Shown here piece by piece: positions 52,886 through 60,913 of a stretch of 64,000 nucleotides of DNA. Below the pieces are notes generated by a model. That model did not search any database and was not told the origin of the DNA. It saw nothing but the letters and a program-made list of their open reading frames with translations. Every line of letters begins with the position of its first letter. Position 1 is the first letter of the stretch. This DNA comes from CBDCRK01 sp965220955. GTDB taxonomy: Bacteria > Desulfobacterota > Binatia > Bin18 > CBDCRK01. A program made the translations under genes and the position numbers. The DNA lies in assembly GCA_965220955.1 (NCBI GenBank), contig CBDCRK010000030.1, forward strand, positions 62,001 through 126,000, given 5' to 3'.

Positions 52886-54650
52886 ACCATAGCTCCAGCG
52901 TCCCGACTTCGGTGAAACGGGCGGATATGTGGACTGGCAGGGTCACTGTGCTGAGTTTTTTGCCAAAGCGGAGCACAGTCCGGATGGGGGGGAGGGGAGC
53001 GAGATCTTCTTGTTCCCCTACAATCACCTCGCCGGGCTGATCCCCCATACGGGAGCTTGAAGCATACAGGGGAAAGCTCACCGGCTGATTGGCTATCACC
53101 TCAAATTCGGGCTCTCTGACGGCGATCTCTTCACCTTCCTCCATGCCATGCCGGACCAAACAGAGGGCAGCTACCGGTTCTTTGATCTCGGCTGGAGGCT
53201 GCTGGAGCCCAGCTATGCCAATATAATAGGCTCGTGCGCTGCCGCCACCAATGCGCACTCCAAACCCTTGGCGCACCAACCCATAATAAGCTGCCCCATG
53301 GGCCACTGCTAGATCGAGGTCTTCATTTTCCAGCACCGCAGGCTGCCAGGGAGGCGTCTGGAACCAGGAGCCTACAACTTGAGCAAGCCGCTGGCGGGTA
53401 GCGGCGGGTTTTAAGGCTCCGCCATTAAATAAAATGGCCTGGGGCTGAGCCATCAGGGCCGCTCCGTCTGTGCCGTCGGTTCCCGTCGATGCTTGGCAGT
53501 GGCTCTTAAGAAAGGCAGCCACATGCCGAGTAATCTCAGGTTCGGAAGCGTACGGCAGTCCCCATTCCTGAATCCCTGCCCGGGTTCTGCGGCGGGGCAG
53601 GTCGCTGGAACTAACCGAGGGGAAAAACCCGTCTAGCACAATACACTCGACCTCTTCTTGGGTTAGCGCGTCACTTAGGGTTCCTCCCACAATAGCGCTG
53701 CCACGCCCAGGTAAATGAACGGCAACCTGTGCGCGGGTGGGGTTGGCAAACAGCTCCTCTTTAGCCGTTCGACAGAGATTACAGAGCAGGTGCCAGCTCT
53801 GGGTAGTCATTTTACCAATACCCGTGAGGCGGGCTTCCACTTGGCGGGCCAGCGCCATATCCATGTTGTCGCCACCCAGGAGAAGGTGGTCACCTACAGC
53901 GAGTCGCTCTAGCTGTAGTTTCCCCCGGTCCTCCTTTGCCGCAATGAGGCTCAGGTCGGTTGTTCCTCCACCTATGTCGCACACCAGGATAAGCTGCTTA
54001 TCTTGCAACTCCTCCTGCCAGGTTTGGGCGTGGCGGGTCAACCAGGCATAGAACGCGGCCTGGGGTTCCTCTAATAGCGTGACTCTTGTCAGGCCAGCTT
54101 TCTGGGCTGCCTCAACCGTCAATTCTCGGGCAACCTCATCGAACGAAGCCGGTACAGTCAGGACCACCTCTTGTAAATCCAGAGCATGGTCCTTACCCAT
54201 GGTCTGATTCCAGGCCTCACGAAGATGTACAAGATAACGAGCAGAGGTTTCTACCGGGGAAAGCTTGGCAACCTCATCGGTTGCGCCCCACGGGAGAATA
54301 CGGGCGGTCCGGTCTACCCTATCGTGACACAACCAGGACTTTGCTGAGGAGATTAATCTTCCGGGCACCCGGGCTCCCTGAATGCGGGCGAACTCGCCAA
54401 CAACGTACAAACGTTCCGCATCCCAGGGAAGGGCCAAACTGCCTTTGGGCAGATCGTGTTCTCCCGGCAGGTAGAGAAAAGAGGGAAAGGTAGGTCGGGT
54501 ATTCACTGTTCCTTCAGCAACGAGCTGGGGAACAGGAAAGGTCTGAATCTGGGGCATATTAGGGTCAGACGCATAGGTGTCAATATAGGCCACCGCCGAG
54601 TTGGTGGTGCCAAGATCAATGCCAACAATATAGCGGGATTCAACCATCAC
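52617..54650 (-). CDS. Hsp70-family protein, second of tandem pair (frameshifted end)
   Basis: A divergent Hsp70. The ATPase motifs are IVGIDLGTTNSAVAYIDT, LILVCDIGGGTTDLSLIAAK and ILFNGGALKPAATR. A compact beta-rich C-terminal region ends near VGTLELWCVSQKTPHRWRLQ, about residue 600. The remaining ~75 residues in this frame (from GHGSRQPHTKAHIDSGHTGR) lack protein character, while the +1 frame encodes the DUF3731-like domain. The start overlaps the upstream Hsp70 stop by 4 bases (ATGA). It is not DnaK: the substrate-binding domain differs and no grpE/dnaJ is adjacent. Confidence 0.85.
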   Translation of the reverse strand: MMVESRYIVGIDLGTTNSAVAYIDTYASDPNMPQIQTFPVPQLVAEGTVNTRPTFPSFLYLPGEHDLPKGSLALPWDAERLYVVGEFARIQGARVPGRLISSAKSWLCHDRVDRTARILPWGATDEVAKLSPVETSARYLVHLREAWNQTMGKDHALDLQEVVLTVPASFDEVARELTVEAAQKAGLTRVTLLEEPQAAFYAWLTRHAQTWQEELQDKQLILVCDIGGGTTDLSLIAAKEDRGKLQLERLAVGDHLLLGGDNMDMALARQVEARLTGIGKMTTQSWHLLCNLCRTAKEELFANPTRAQVAVHLPGRGSAIVGGTLSDALTQEEVECIVLDGFFPSVSSSDLPRRRTRAGIQEWGLPYASEPEITRHVAAFLKSHCQASTGTDGTDGAALMAQPQAILFNGGALKPAATRQRLAQVVGSWFQTPPWQPAVLENEDLDLAVAHGAAYYGLVRQGFGVRIGGGSARAYYIGIAGLQQPPAEIKEPVAALCLVRHGMEEGEEIAVREPEFEVIANQPVSFPLYASSSRMGDQPGEVIVGEQEDLAPLPPIRTVLRFGKKLSTVTLPVHISARFTEVGTLELWCVSQKTPHRWRLQFQLRGEGHGSRQPHTKAHIDSGHTGRRTDYRRIASGGSFPYPPQCLPTLYIAPDSIRSRSDHSCPYPGTDPWLPQG

Positions 54651-56491
54651 TCCTCTTCAACCGGAGTACGTACATTAAACTCCAGCTTCCAGCGGTGACT
54701 CTCGTCTCTGGAGACACACCACAGCTCCAGGGTACCCACCTCGGTAACCCGAGCGTGTAGGCGAACGGGGATACTCATTCCCCCCTGTCCCTCCCAGGAG
54801 AGAACGGTTTCCAGGGGCGTGAGCTCCCCGATCTCTTCTCCCCACTCCTCAATAAGAGTTCCAGTCTGATCGCCACGACGGGTAGTAGAGCCAAGAAAGC
54901 GAAATTCCACTGGCTCGCCTACAACCAAGCCGAACTCCTGTCCAGGAATGTCGGTCTCTGTCCCTTCTTCCATGCCAAACGGCACCACGCACAGAGCCTT
55001 AAGCGGAGCTGGGATCCCGGGAACCGCGGGCATAGAGGTTGACACGCCAATATAGTACGTGCGTGGTGAGCCGCCGCGGATACGGATACCTTGGCCACGG
55101 CGGGCTAGGCCGTAGTAGACTGCACCGTATGCCACCGCCTGCTCCGGATGGGTGCCGGTAAACACCCGCACCTTTTCTCCGCCCTCGGCAGTAGTCCAGC
55201 TGTTCAGGACCTCAGCCACTCGCTGGCACAGGAGGTCAGCCTTCATAACCCCACCGTTAAAGAGCACTGCTGTTGGGTGCAGGAATGTACAACCGTTTCC
55301 CTCGGACTGAGACAGTTGGTTTTGCGTTTCCTGTTGCCCAAGAAACTTAGCAAGGTGTCGGATAATTCCTGGATCGGCGGCGTAAGGCAAACCCATCTCC
55401 TGCATACCCACCCGGCGCTGGGTTTGTGGTCGATCCGTACTTGCGCAGGCAGGAAAGAATCCGTCTACTAACACTTTTTTGACCTCTTCTGCCGTCAGTT
55501 CTGTGCGGATGGTGCCGCCAACCACACCCTTTCCCCGGCCCAGAATGACAACTGGCTGACTTTTTTTGCTCCGCTCCTGCAACAGGTTCTCTTTTGCTGC
55601 ACGGCAGCTATGCCACAGTCCTCGCATCTGCCAGTTGTCGAGCCGAGTATTTTCCTTGGCCAAGCGTTGCTGCACAGTATAAGCTAGAGTGAGATCCATA
55701 TTATCTCCACCCAGCAGGATGTGCTCGCCCACGGCAATGCGTTTAAGCACCAACTCGCCATTCTCTTCCGAAACCGCAATCAGGCTAAGATCTGTTGTAC
55801 CTCCGCCTACGTCACAAACGAGGATGATATCTCCTACCTTTACCTGTTTGCGCCACCTATCCTTTGTGCTTTCAATCCAGGCATAAAAGGCGGCCTGGGG
55901 TTCTTCCAGAAGCTTAAACCCGCTTAAGCCCGCCCGTTCGGCCGACTGTACGGTCAGATCTCGCGCTGCTGCGTCAAACGAGGCCGGTACAGTGAGGAGA
56001 ACGTCTTGTTTTTCCAGGCGATATTCAGGATTATCCCTAGCCATAAGATAATCCCAACTATTCCTGACATGCATTAGGTATTGAGCTGAGACCTCAAGGG
56101 GGGACATCTTGTGGAGTTCCTCAACTCCACCCCAGGGCAGGATGGGCGCGGTGCGATCAACCCCAATGTGACACAGCCAGGACTTGGCCGAAGAAATCAA
56201 GCGATCAGGCACTTCTCCTCCCCGGTCACGGGCAAACTCACCCACTACGAAAGACGCCTCTTCTGCCCAGGGTAAACGCCAGCCGCCTGCCGACAGCTCA
56301 TGCTCGGGGGGAAGGTAGAGGAAGGACGGAAGCAAGTCCCGCTCTTCTACGACACCCGGGGCAACGAGCTGCGGGATACGTAGTAGGTGAATCTCCGTCT
56401 CATCAGTTTCTTGATTCTCGGTGTCTGCATAGGCAATCACGCAGTTAGTTGTTCCTAGATCAATGCCGACAATATATCGTGAATTTTCCAT
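54647..56491 (-). CDS. Hsp70-family protein, first of tandem pair
   Basis: A 614-aa divergent Hsp70. It has YIVGIDLGTTNCVIAYADTE, ILVCDVGGGTTDLSLIAVSE and TAVLFNGGVMKADLLCQR (phosphate and adenosine motifs), then a short C-terminal region ending EVGTLELWCVSRDESHRWKL. It aligns by eye along its full length with the next gene, so the two arose by duplication. It lies 13 bases after the putative lipoprotein gene on the same strand. Confidence 0.9.
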   Translation of the reverse strand: MENSRYIVGIDLGTTNCVIAYADTENQETDETEIHLLRIPQLVAPGVVEERDLLPSFLYLPPEHELSAGGWRLPWAEEASFVVGEFARDRGGEVPDRLISSAKSWLCHIGVDRTAPILPWGGVEELHKMSPLEVSAQYLMHVRNSWDYLMARDNPEYRLEKQDVLLTVPASFDAAARDLTVQSAERAGLSGFKLLEEPQAAFYAWIESTKDRWRKQVKVGDIILVCDVGGGTTDLSLIAVSEENGELVLKRIAVGEHILLGGDNMDLTLAYTVQQRLAKENTRLDNWQMRGLWHSCRAAKENLLQERSKKSQPVVILGRGKGVVGGTIRTELTAEEVKKVLVDGFFPACASTDRPQTQRRVGMQEMGLPYAADPGIIRHLAKFLGQQETQNQLSQSEGNGCTFLHPTAVLFNGGVMKADLLCQRVAEVLNSWTTAEGGEKVRVFTGTHPEQAVAYGAVYYGLARRGQGIRIRGGSPRTYYIGVSTSMPAVPGIPAPLKALCVVPFGMEEGTETDIPGQEFGLVVGEPVEFRFLGSTTRRGDQTGTLIEEWGEEIGELTPLETVLSWEGQGGMSIPVRLHARVTEVGTLELWCVSRDESHRWKLEFNVRTPVEEE

Positions 56492-56504
56492 ATGTTTCGT
56501 GTGT

Positions 56505-56813
56505 TTACCTTTTCTTATGAGAAATCTTATATTCCTTTTGCCGAGCGCGACGGCACTCGCCTTTTATTATGCCGCTCAAGGGATCACACTGGGCTGTTGT
56601 ACAGTAGTCTAACCAGCTAAGATCGATTCTTCCCTTTTCGTCGCAAGAGAAACCCATACCTCCGCATTTATATGGAAGGCAGGCAGATAGGTTATACTCT
56701 TCCACCTTCTGCTCCCGGTTGGTTATTGCTCTTGAGTCAGTTCGCATTTTCTTAATGACATCGCAGCTTATGCAAGTCAAAACTGCCACAACGGCCAATG
56801 AGATAAGTTTCAT
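56505..56813 (-). CDS. Small Cys-rich putative lipoprotein
   Basis: A 102-aa unknown protein. It begins MKLISLAVVAVLTCISCDVI, a signal peptide with Cys14 or Cys17 as a possible lipidation site, although neither fits the lipobox perfectly. The mature part has six more Cys (CLPYKCGGMGFSC, DYCTTAQC, GEC) and a basic tail. GGTGA precedes the start. It sits within the Hsp70 operon, between the DUF2760 gene and the first Hsp70. I do not recognise the family. Confidence 0.6.
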   Translation of the reverse strand: MKLISLAVVAVLTCISCDVIKKMRTDSRAITNREQKVEEYNLSACLPYKCGGMGFSCDEKGRIDLSWLDYCTTAQCDPLSGIIKGECRRARQKEYKISHKKR

Positions 56814-56975
56814 CTTTTCACCAAGGCAAAACCAACCATGACGGATAAAGCTGTCCAGAGCGAACCTGAGTGAAGCAAACCTAAGAGAGAAGGGACTAAG
56901 AGTCTATACGAAAGCTCTTTTTCTCTCCATCAAGAATCATCAAAGGCTTCCTAGATGGGGTTTCTCGTATGGACC

Positions 56976-57620
56976 CTAAGGAATTTCCACCTCAGCCGGG
57001 GTGACAATGGCTAGATCCTGATCGGGGGACTTGGCTGGCAAATCAATCTTAGCTGTACGCCACCCGGGATGTTGCAGGACGCCTTTAAAGGGTGGTTGGC
57101 CCAACACATTGCCGGTAAGCCGTACGGCTGACGGGTCAAATCCCTCTGGCACAGTGACATCGCTTCCCTCTTGTCCAGATATCACTGGCTCCAGGGTGAA
57201 ATGTTCGGCCAAAGCCCTGCGGCAACCCTGGTGAATGGCGCGTACCGCAGCCCCGATCTGGCTGTCACTATAAGGCTCAATCTCTTCCTGTAAAAAATCA
57301 ATCAGCCGGCCTTCCCGCTGGAGTAGGGCCAGTAATTGGACAGCGGCTGCCGGAGAAGGCTCGGGAGTAGGAGGAGGTTCCGGAGCTACTTTTTTTTCTG
57401 GAGCGGGCTCTTTGGCTGCTGGCTCTTGGACAAGCCGCGGAAGTATTAGGAGCAACAATAGCCCCAAGACCAGAGGAGCAGCAATAAAGTAGTGTAACTG
57501 ATAGATGCGCACCCCGGCTGGGGCGTATTGCAAGATCCAGACGTTCCCGGCCGCCAGGAGGGCGGTACCAAGCACAATAAGAACTAGGGCTATCGGCCGT
57601 AGGGCTGGGTTTGCAGTCAT
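56976..57620 (-). CDS. DUF2760 membrane protein
   Basis: A 214-aa protein. Two membrane helices (about residues 8-30 and 40-62) are followed by a Pro/Glu-rich linker (AAKEPAPEKKVAPEPPPTPE) and a C-terminal domain LLALLQREGRLIDFLQEEIE ... IHQGCRRALAEH ... VRLTGNVLGQPPFKGVLQHP ... PAEVEIP, which I recognise as DUF2760. Homologues are typically encoded beside a pair of Hsp70 genes, as here. ATG 57620 has AGGAG 6 bases upstream; longer in-frame starts run into a repeat. Confidence 0.82.
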   Translation of the reverse strand: MTANPALRPIALVLIVLGTALLAAGNVWILQYAPAGVRIYQLHYFIAAPLVLGLLLLLILPRLVQEPAAKEPAPEKKVAPEPPPTPEPSPAAAVQLLALLQREGRLIDFLQEEIEPYSDSQIGAAVRAIHQGCRRALAEHFTLEPVISGQEGSDVTVPEGFDPSAVRLTGNVLGQPPFKGVLQHPGWRTAKIDLPAKSPDQDLAIVTPAEVEIP

Positions 57621-57648
57621 GATTGTCTCCTGAGGGCTACCAATGGTT

Positions 57649-57691
57649 CCCTCTCCCCCATCCCAACCTTCCCCCGCCAGAGAGGAAGGGG
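57649..57691. repeat. C-rich dispersed mini-repeat
   Basis: The run CCCTCTCCCCCATCCCAACC and the following TTCCCCCGCCAGAGAGGAAG match a well-known style of short repeat found between genes in many bacteria. It can form a small hairpin, CCTTCC (57667-57672) with GGAAGG (57684-57689). It lies between the DUF2760 gene and the serine hydrolase. Confidence 0.5.
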
Positions 57692-57726
57692 ATATACAAG
57701 GCATACGAAAATATATGCCCCGGTAT

Positions 57727-58890
57727 TTAGTCAACTACACACGCATGGGCCATGTCAGAAAGCGAGTGCCAGCGGATAAGACTACGATCCTCCTCCACAA
57801 GGCCACTGGTAAGGCCAACAAAGACCAGATCTTTGGCCGGGTCCGCCCACGCCATAGTACTGCCTGCACCAGCATGACCGAAGGTACGGGAAGAAGCTAG
57901 AGAGCCAAAGTAAGTCGGGAAGATCCCGCTGCCTCGTACCCAGAAGCCTAACCCTCGGTTTGCCGGTACCTGTGGCCAGCCACGGGCAACACGAATCATT
58001 TCAAACAGGCGGTCAGGCATATCGCCAGTGTGAATAGTTGTGGCCAGATCTACCATTGCTGGGCTCAAGATTCGCACTCCGTCCAGTTCACCACCGTTAA
58101 GCCACATCTGGTAGAAGCGGGCCATGTCCGACGCGGAGGAATATCCCCCACCACCAGGAATGGCGGCAGTCTGGACCTCAGGCAAATTGAACATTTCGAG
58201 AAATTCTGTGGGAAAAGGTGCGCCACCCTTGTCCAGAGCCTGCACTGGCACCCGTCGATTGCCCATATCCGGTCGCACTCCCATGTGGGTGTCCTGCATT
58301 TTTAGGGGTTGAAACAGATCCTCTGCACAGATTTGCGCATAACTGCGCTTACCCCCGTCTACCCGCCGCACAACTTCCCCTAAAATCCACAAGCCAGAGA
58401 GCGCATGGTATTGCACAGCCGATCCAGGTTCATACTCCAGGGCTTGAGCGCTAATGCGGGCAATAGTTGCGTCCCAGTCACCCCATTTGGGCATGGCCCA
58501 GTCTGGGGCTAGGGTGGGGAACCCTGCTGTATGGGTGAGCGTTTGAGCAATAGTGATATTTCTCTTCCCGGCAACGCCAAACTCAGGAACATAGTCGGCT
58601 ATCTTGTCAAAAAGGCGTAGATCCCCTTTGTCTACCTTCATCAGTACGGTTGTTGCCGCAATAGGTTTGGTAGCGGAAAAAAGGCAAAAGATATCATCCG
58701 GCTTGGCAGCACGTCCCTTGTCCGGCTGGGATTCTCCTACGGCCCGCGCTGCAGCAACCTTGCCATGTCTGGCAATAAGAAAAGTCCCGCCAAAGAGGAA
58801 TCCCTCTTTAACCTTGTTTTCCGCTACAGCAAAAAAGTTCTCCAGTCGCTCAGGGTCAATGCCAACCTCTTTAGGATTTACTGATTGCAT
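57727..58890 (-). CDS. Beta-lactamase-family serine hydrolase
   Basis: A 387-aa class C-like serine hydrolase without signal peptide. The SxxK motif is SATK at residues 72-75, the second motif Tyr is Y161 in YHALSGLWILGE, and HTAGFPTL and FGHAGAGST are typical of the EstB/esterase group. AAGGAGG lies 10 bases upstream. Being cytoplasmic, it is more likely an esterase or peptidase than a beta-lactamase. Confidence 0.88.
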   Translation of the reverse strand: MQSVNPKEVGIDPERLENFFAVAENKVKEGFLFGGTFLIARHGKVAAARAVGESQPDKGRAAKPDDIFCLFSATKPIAATTVLMKVDKGDLRLFDKIADYVPEFGVAGKRNITIAQTLTHTAGFPTLAPDWAMPKWGDWDATIARISAQALEYEPGSAVQYHALSGLWILGEVVRRVDGGKRSYAQICAEDLFQPLKMQDTHMGVRPDMGNRRVPVQALDKGGAPFPTEFLEMFNLPEVQTAAIPGGGGYSSASDMARFYQMWLNGGELDGVRILSPAMVDLATTIHTGDMPDRLFEMIRVARGWPQVPANRGLGFWVRGSGIFPTYFGSLASSRTFGHAGAGSTMAWADPAKDLVFVGLTSGLVEEDRSLIRWHSLSDMAHACVVD

Positions 58891-58931
58891 GTTGTGGTCC
58901 TCCTTAATATCTAACTTGTTTGCTTGTGATT

Positions 58932-59759
58932 TTACTCTTTTCTCGTGTCAGGCTTAAGGGTCATACCCATGATGTTGTACCCGCTGTCAATATGAATAAT
59001 TTCTCCAGTGATCTTCGCTGCCAGTGGGCTACACAGGAAGACGGCCGTTTTGCCAACATCAGTGTTCGTAATTTCCTGTTGCAGAGGGGCAAACTCTTTA
59101 AAGTGGTTTTGCATGACGGCAAAACCAGGAATACTGGTGCCCGCCTTGGTTGCTACTGGACCGGGGGAGAGTCCGTTGACCCGGATACCGTGTGGCGCCA
59201 GGTCATAGGCAAGGTTTTTAATAATGTTTTCTAGCGCTGCCTTGGCCACACTCATGAGTTGATAGCCGGGAAACACCCGCTCGCTGGCCATGAAGGTAAG
59301 GGTGAGAATACAACCGCCTTGCTCTTGCATAAGCGGCAGAGCTCCCCGAGCCAGGACAATGAGAGAGTAGGCGTTTATGTCCAGGGTCTTAGCGAAATCT
59401 TCGCGTAGCGCATCGACAAACCGTTTCTCGAACGACTGAGCCGGTGCACCGCCGATGGAGTGGATAAGAAAGTCAATGTGTCCAAACGCTTGACCCACCT
59501 CGGCAAACATCTTCTTAATCTCCTCGTCGTTGCCGACATCACACTCAACAATGAGGGGGTCGCGAAGCTGCTCGGGAATATTTCCCATGAGCCGGCGGAC
59601 GGCTCTGCGTTGGATCGAGAGCGCCACCCGAGCTCCACCGTCATTGAGATACTTAGCAATGGGCCAGGCGTTACTCTGCTCATCGAGTACCCCGGTTATC
59701 AGGGCGGTCTTGCCGGAAAAATCTAGGAGGCTTTTTATATCTGCATCTTGACCGGGCAT
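58932..59759 (-). CDS. fabI: FabI-like enoyl-ACP reductase (SDR)
   Basis: A 275-aa short-chain dehydrogenase of the FabI type. The cofactor loop is ALITGVLDEQSNAWPIAKYL, the catalytic pair is Y166 and K173 in GYQLMSVAKAAL (Tyr-x6-Lys), and LAYDLAPHGIRVNGLSPGPV follows. The position of E. coli Tyr146 is Phe (F156 in TLTFMASERV). It could be the housekeeping enoyl reductase or a specialised relative. Confidence 0.85.
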   Translation of the reverse strand: MPGQDADIKSLLDFSGKTALITGVLDEQSNAWPIAKYLNDGGARVALSIQRRAVRRLMGNIPEQLRDPLIVECDVGNDEEIKKMFAEVGQAFGHIDFLIHSIGGAPAQSFEKRFVDALREDFAKTLDINAYSLIVLARGALPLMQEQGGCILTLTFMASERVFPGYQLMSVAKAALENIIKNLAYDLAPHGIRVNGLSPGPVATKAGTSIPGFAVMQNHFKEFAPLQQEITNTDVGKTAVFLCSPLAAKITGEIIHIDSGYNIMGMTLKPDTRKE

Positions 59760-59809
59760 TCTTATCTCCTCTTACAAGCGTTCGGCCGTGGGCTTATGGG
59801 GTGTAGGTC

Positions 59810-60598
59810 CTACTGTCCTGTGAATTTGGGCTCCCGCTTTTCGACAAACGCGCTGATTGCCTCTTTATGGTCCTTGGTGTAGAAGCATTGCTTCTCCAGA
59901 GCCAGGCAGGTGTCAAGGACCAGATTGGTCGTATCCCTGAGAATCTTGTTAACCGACACCTTGGTCCAGCGGATGGCCTTGGTGGGACCTTTAGCAAGAC
60001 GGGTGGCAAATTCCATAGCCTTAGGCATAAGTTCATCTGGTGAAACCACACGGTTGATAAGACCAATGCGCTCCGCCTCCTGAGCAGTGAGTAAGTCGCC
60101 GGTCATCAGAAACTCTTTGGCTCTGGCCGCGCCAACAAGCCATGGCCAGATAATGGCTCCACCGTCTCCGGCAACCACGCCCACCCGCACATGTGGGTCA
60201 CCAATTCTGGCGTTTTCTGAGGCAAAAATCACGTCAGAAAAGAGCGCAATTGTTGCTCCCAGGCCGGCGGCTGCGCCATTGACCGCAGCAATAATAGGCT
60301 GCTCCACTTCCAGTAGATCAAGGATAATTTTTCTGGCTTCGGCAAAGAGGGCATCTAGTTGTGCTGGGGTCATATTCTGGAACCATTTGATGTCCCCACC
60401 GGCGGAAAACGCCCGACCGTTACCGGTGAGCACCACCACCTCGGTTTCACTATCCTTGGCAATATCGGCAAAGATCTCTGATAGCTCCGTGTGGAGATCG
60501 GCATTAATAGCATTGAGAGAGTCTGGTCGGTTAAAAGCAACGGTCAAGATTTTGTCTTTTCGCTCGGCCTTGAGGCACTGGTAACGGCTATAATTCAT
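59810..60598 (-). CDS. Enoyl-CoA hydratase/isomerase family protein
   Basis: A 262-aa crotonase. It shows RPDSLNAINADLHTEL, the oxyanion-hole segments GRAFSAGGDIKWF and VNGAAAGLGATIALFSDVIF, and the C-terminal trimerisation helices. The usual second catalytic Glu position reads DGGAIIWPWLVG, giving a GDGG instead of the PExG common in hydratases, so isomerase or other crotonase chemistry is possible. ATG 60598 has AAGGAGG upstream. It is 50 bases before fabI. Confidence 0.88.
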   Translation of the reverse strand: MNYSRYQCLKAERKDKILTVAFNRPDSLNAINADLHTELSEIFADIAKDSETEVVVLTGNGRAFSAGGDIKWFQNMTPAQLDALFAEARKIILDLLEVEQPIIAAVNGAAAGLGATIALFSDVIFASENARIGDPHVRVGVVAGDGGAIIWPWLVGAARAKEFLMTGDLLTAQEAERIGLINRVVSPDELMPKAMEFATRLAKGPTKAIRWTKVSVNKILRDTTNLVLDTCLALEKQCFYTKDHKEAISAFVEKREPKFTGQ

Positions 60599-60817
60599 GG
60601 GGTTCCTCCTTTTTCTGTGAGACTTATGGCTCATTATCTGTCAGGCGGGGGAAACGGTCAAGCGAGAGAGACGTTCCTTCCGGCGGGGTAGCGCTTGCTT
60701 CCCTGGTTTTTAGCGGGCATGATCACGGTTGGCACGGGAGGACAAAAAGGACAGAGAGTGCTCGCTTGCCCTGAAAGAGAGAGGACAGGAGTGAAGGTTT
60801 AAAGAGGTTACCGAAGG

Positions 60818-60913
60818 ATGTACTGCCCGAGTTGCGGCTTTGAAAATCTGGCGAGGATAGATGTTTTTGAGAGCTATATGGAGGACAACAATGAAGATTT
60901 ACTTTTGCCGTGA
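60818..60913 (+). pseudogene. Zinc-ribbon gene relic (31 codons)
   Basis: ATG 60818 gives MYCPSCGFENLARIDVFESY and ends at TGA 60911. MYCPSCGFEN is the start of zinc-ribbon proteins of the same type as the relic at 50608; the rest is unrelated. It overlaps the next gene's start in another frame. It might be translated as a leader, but decay of a larger gene is more likely. Confidence 0.45.
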
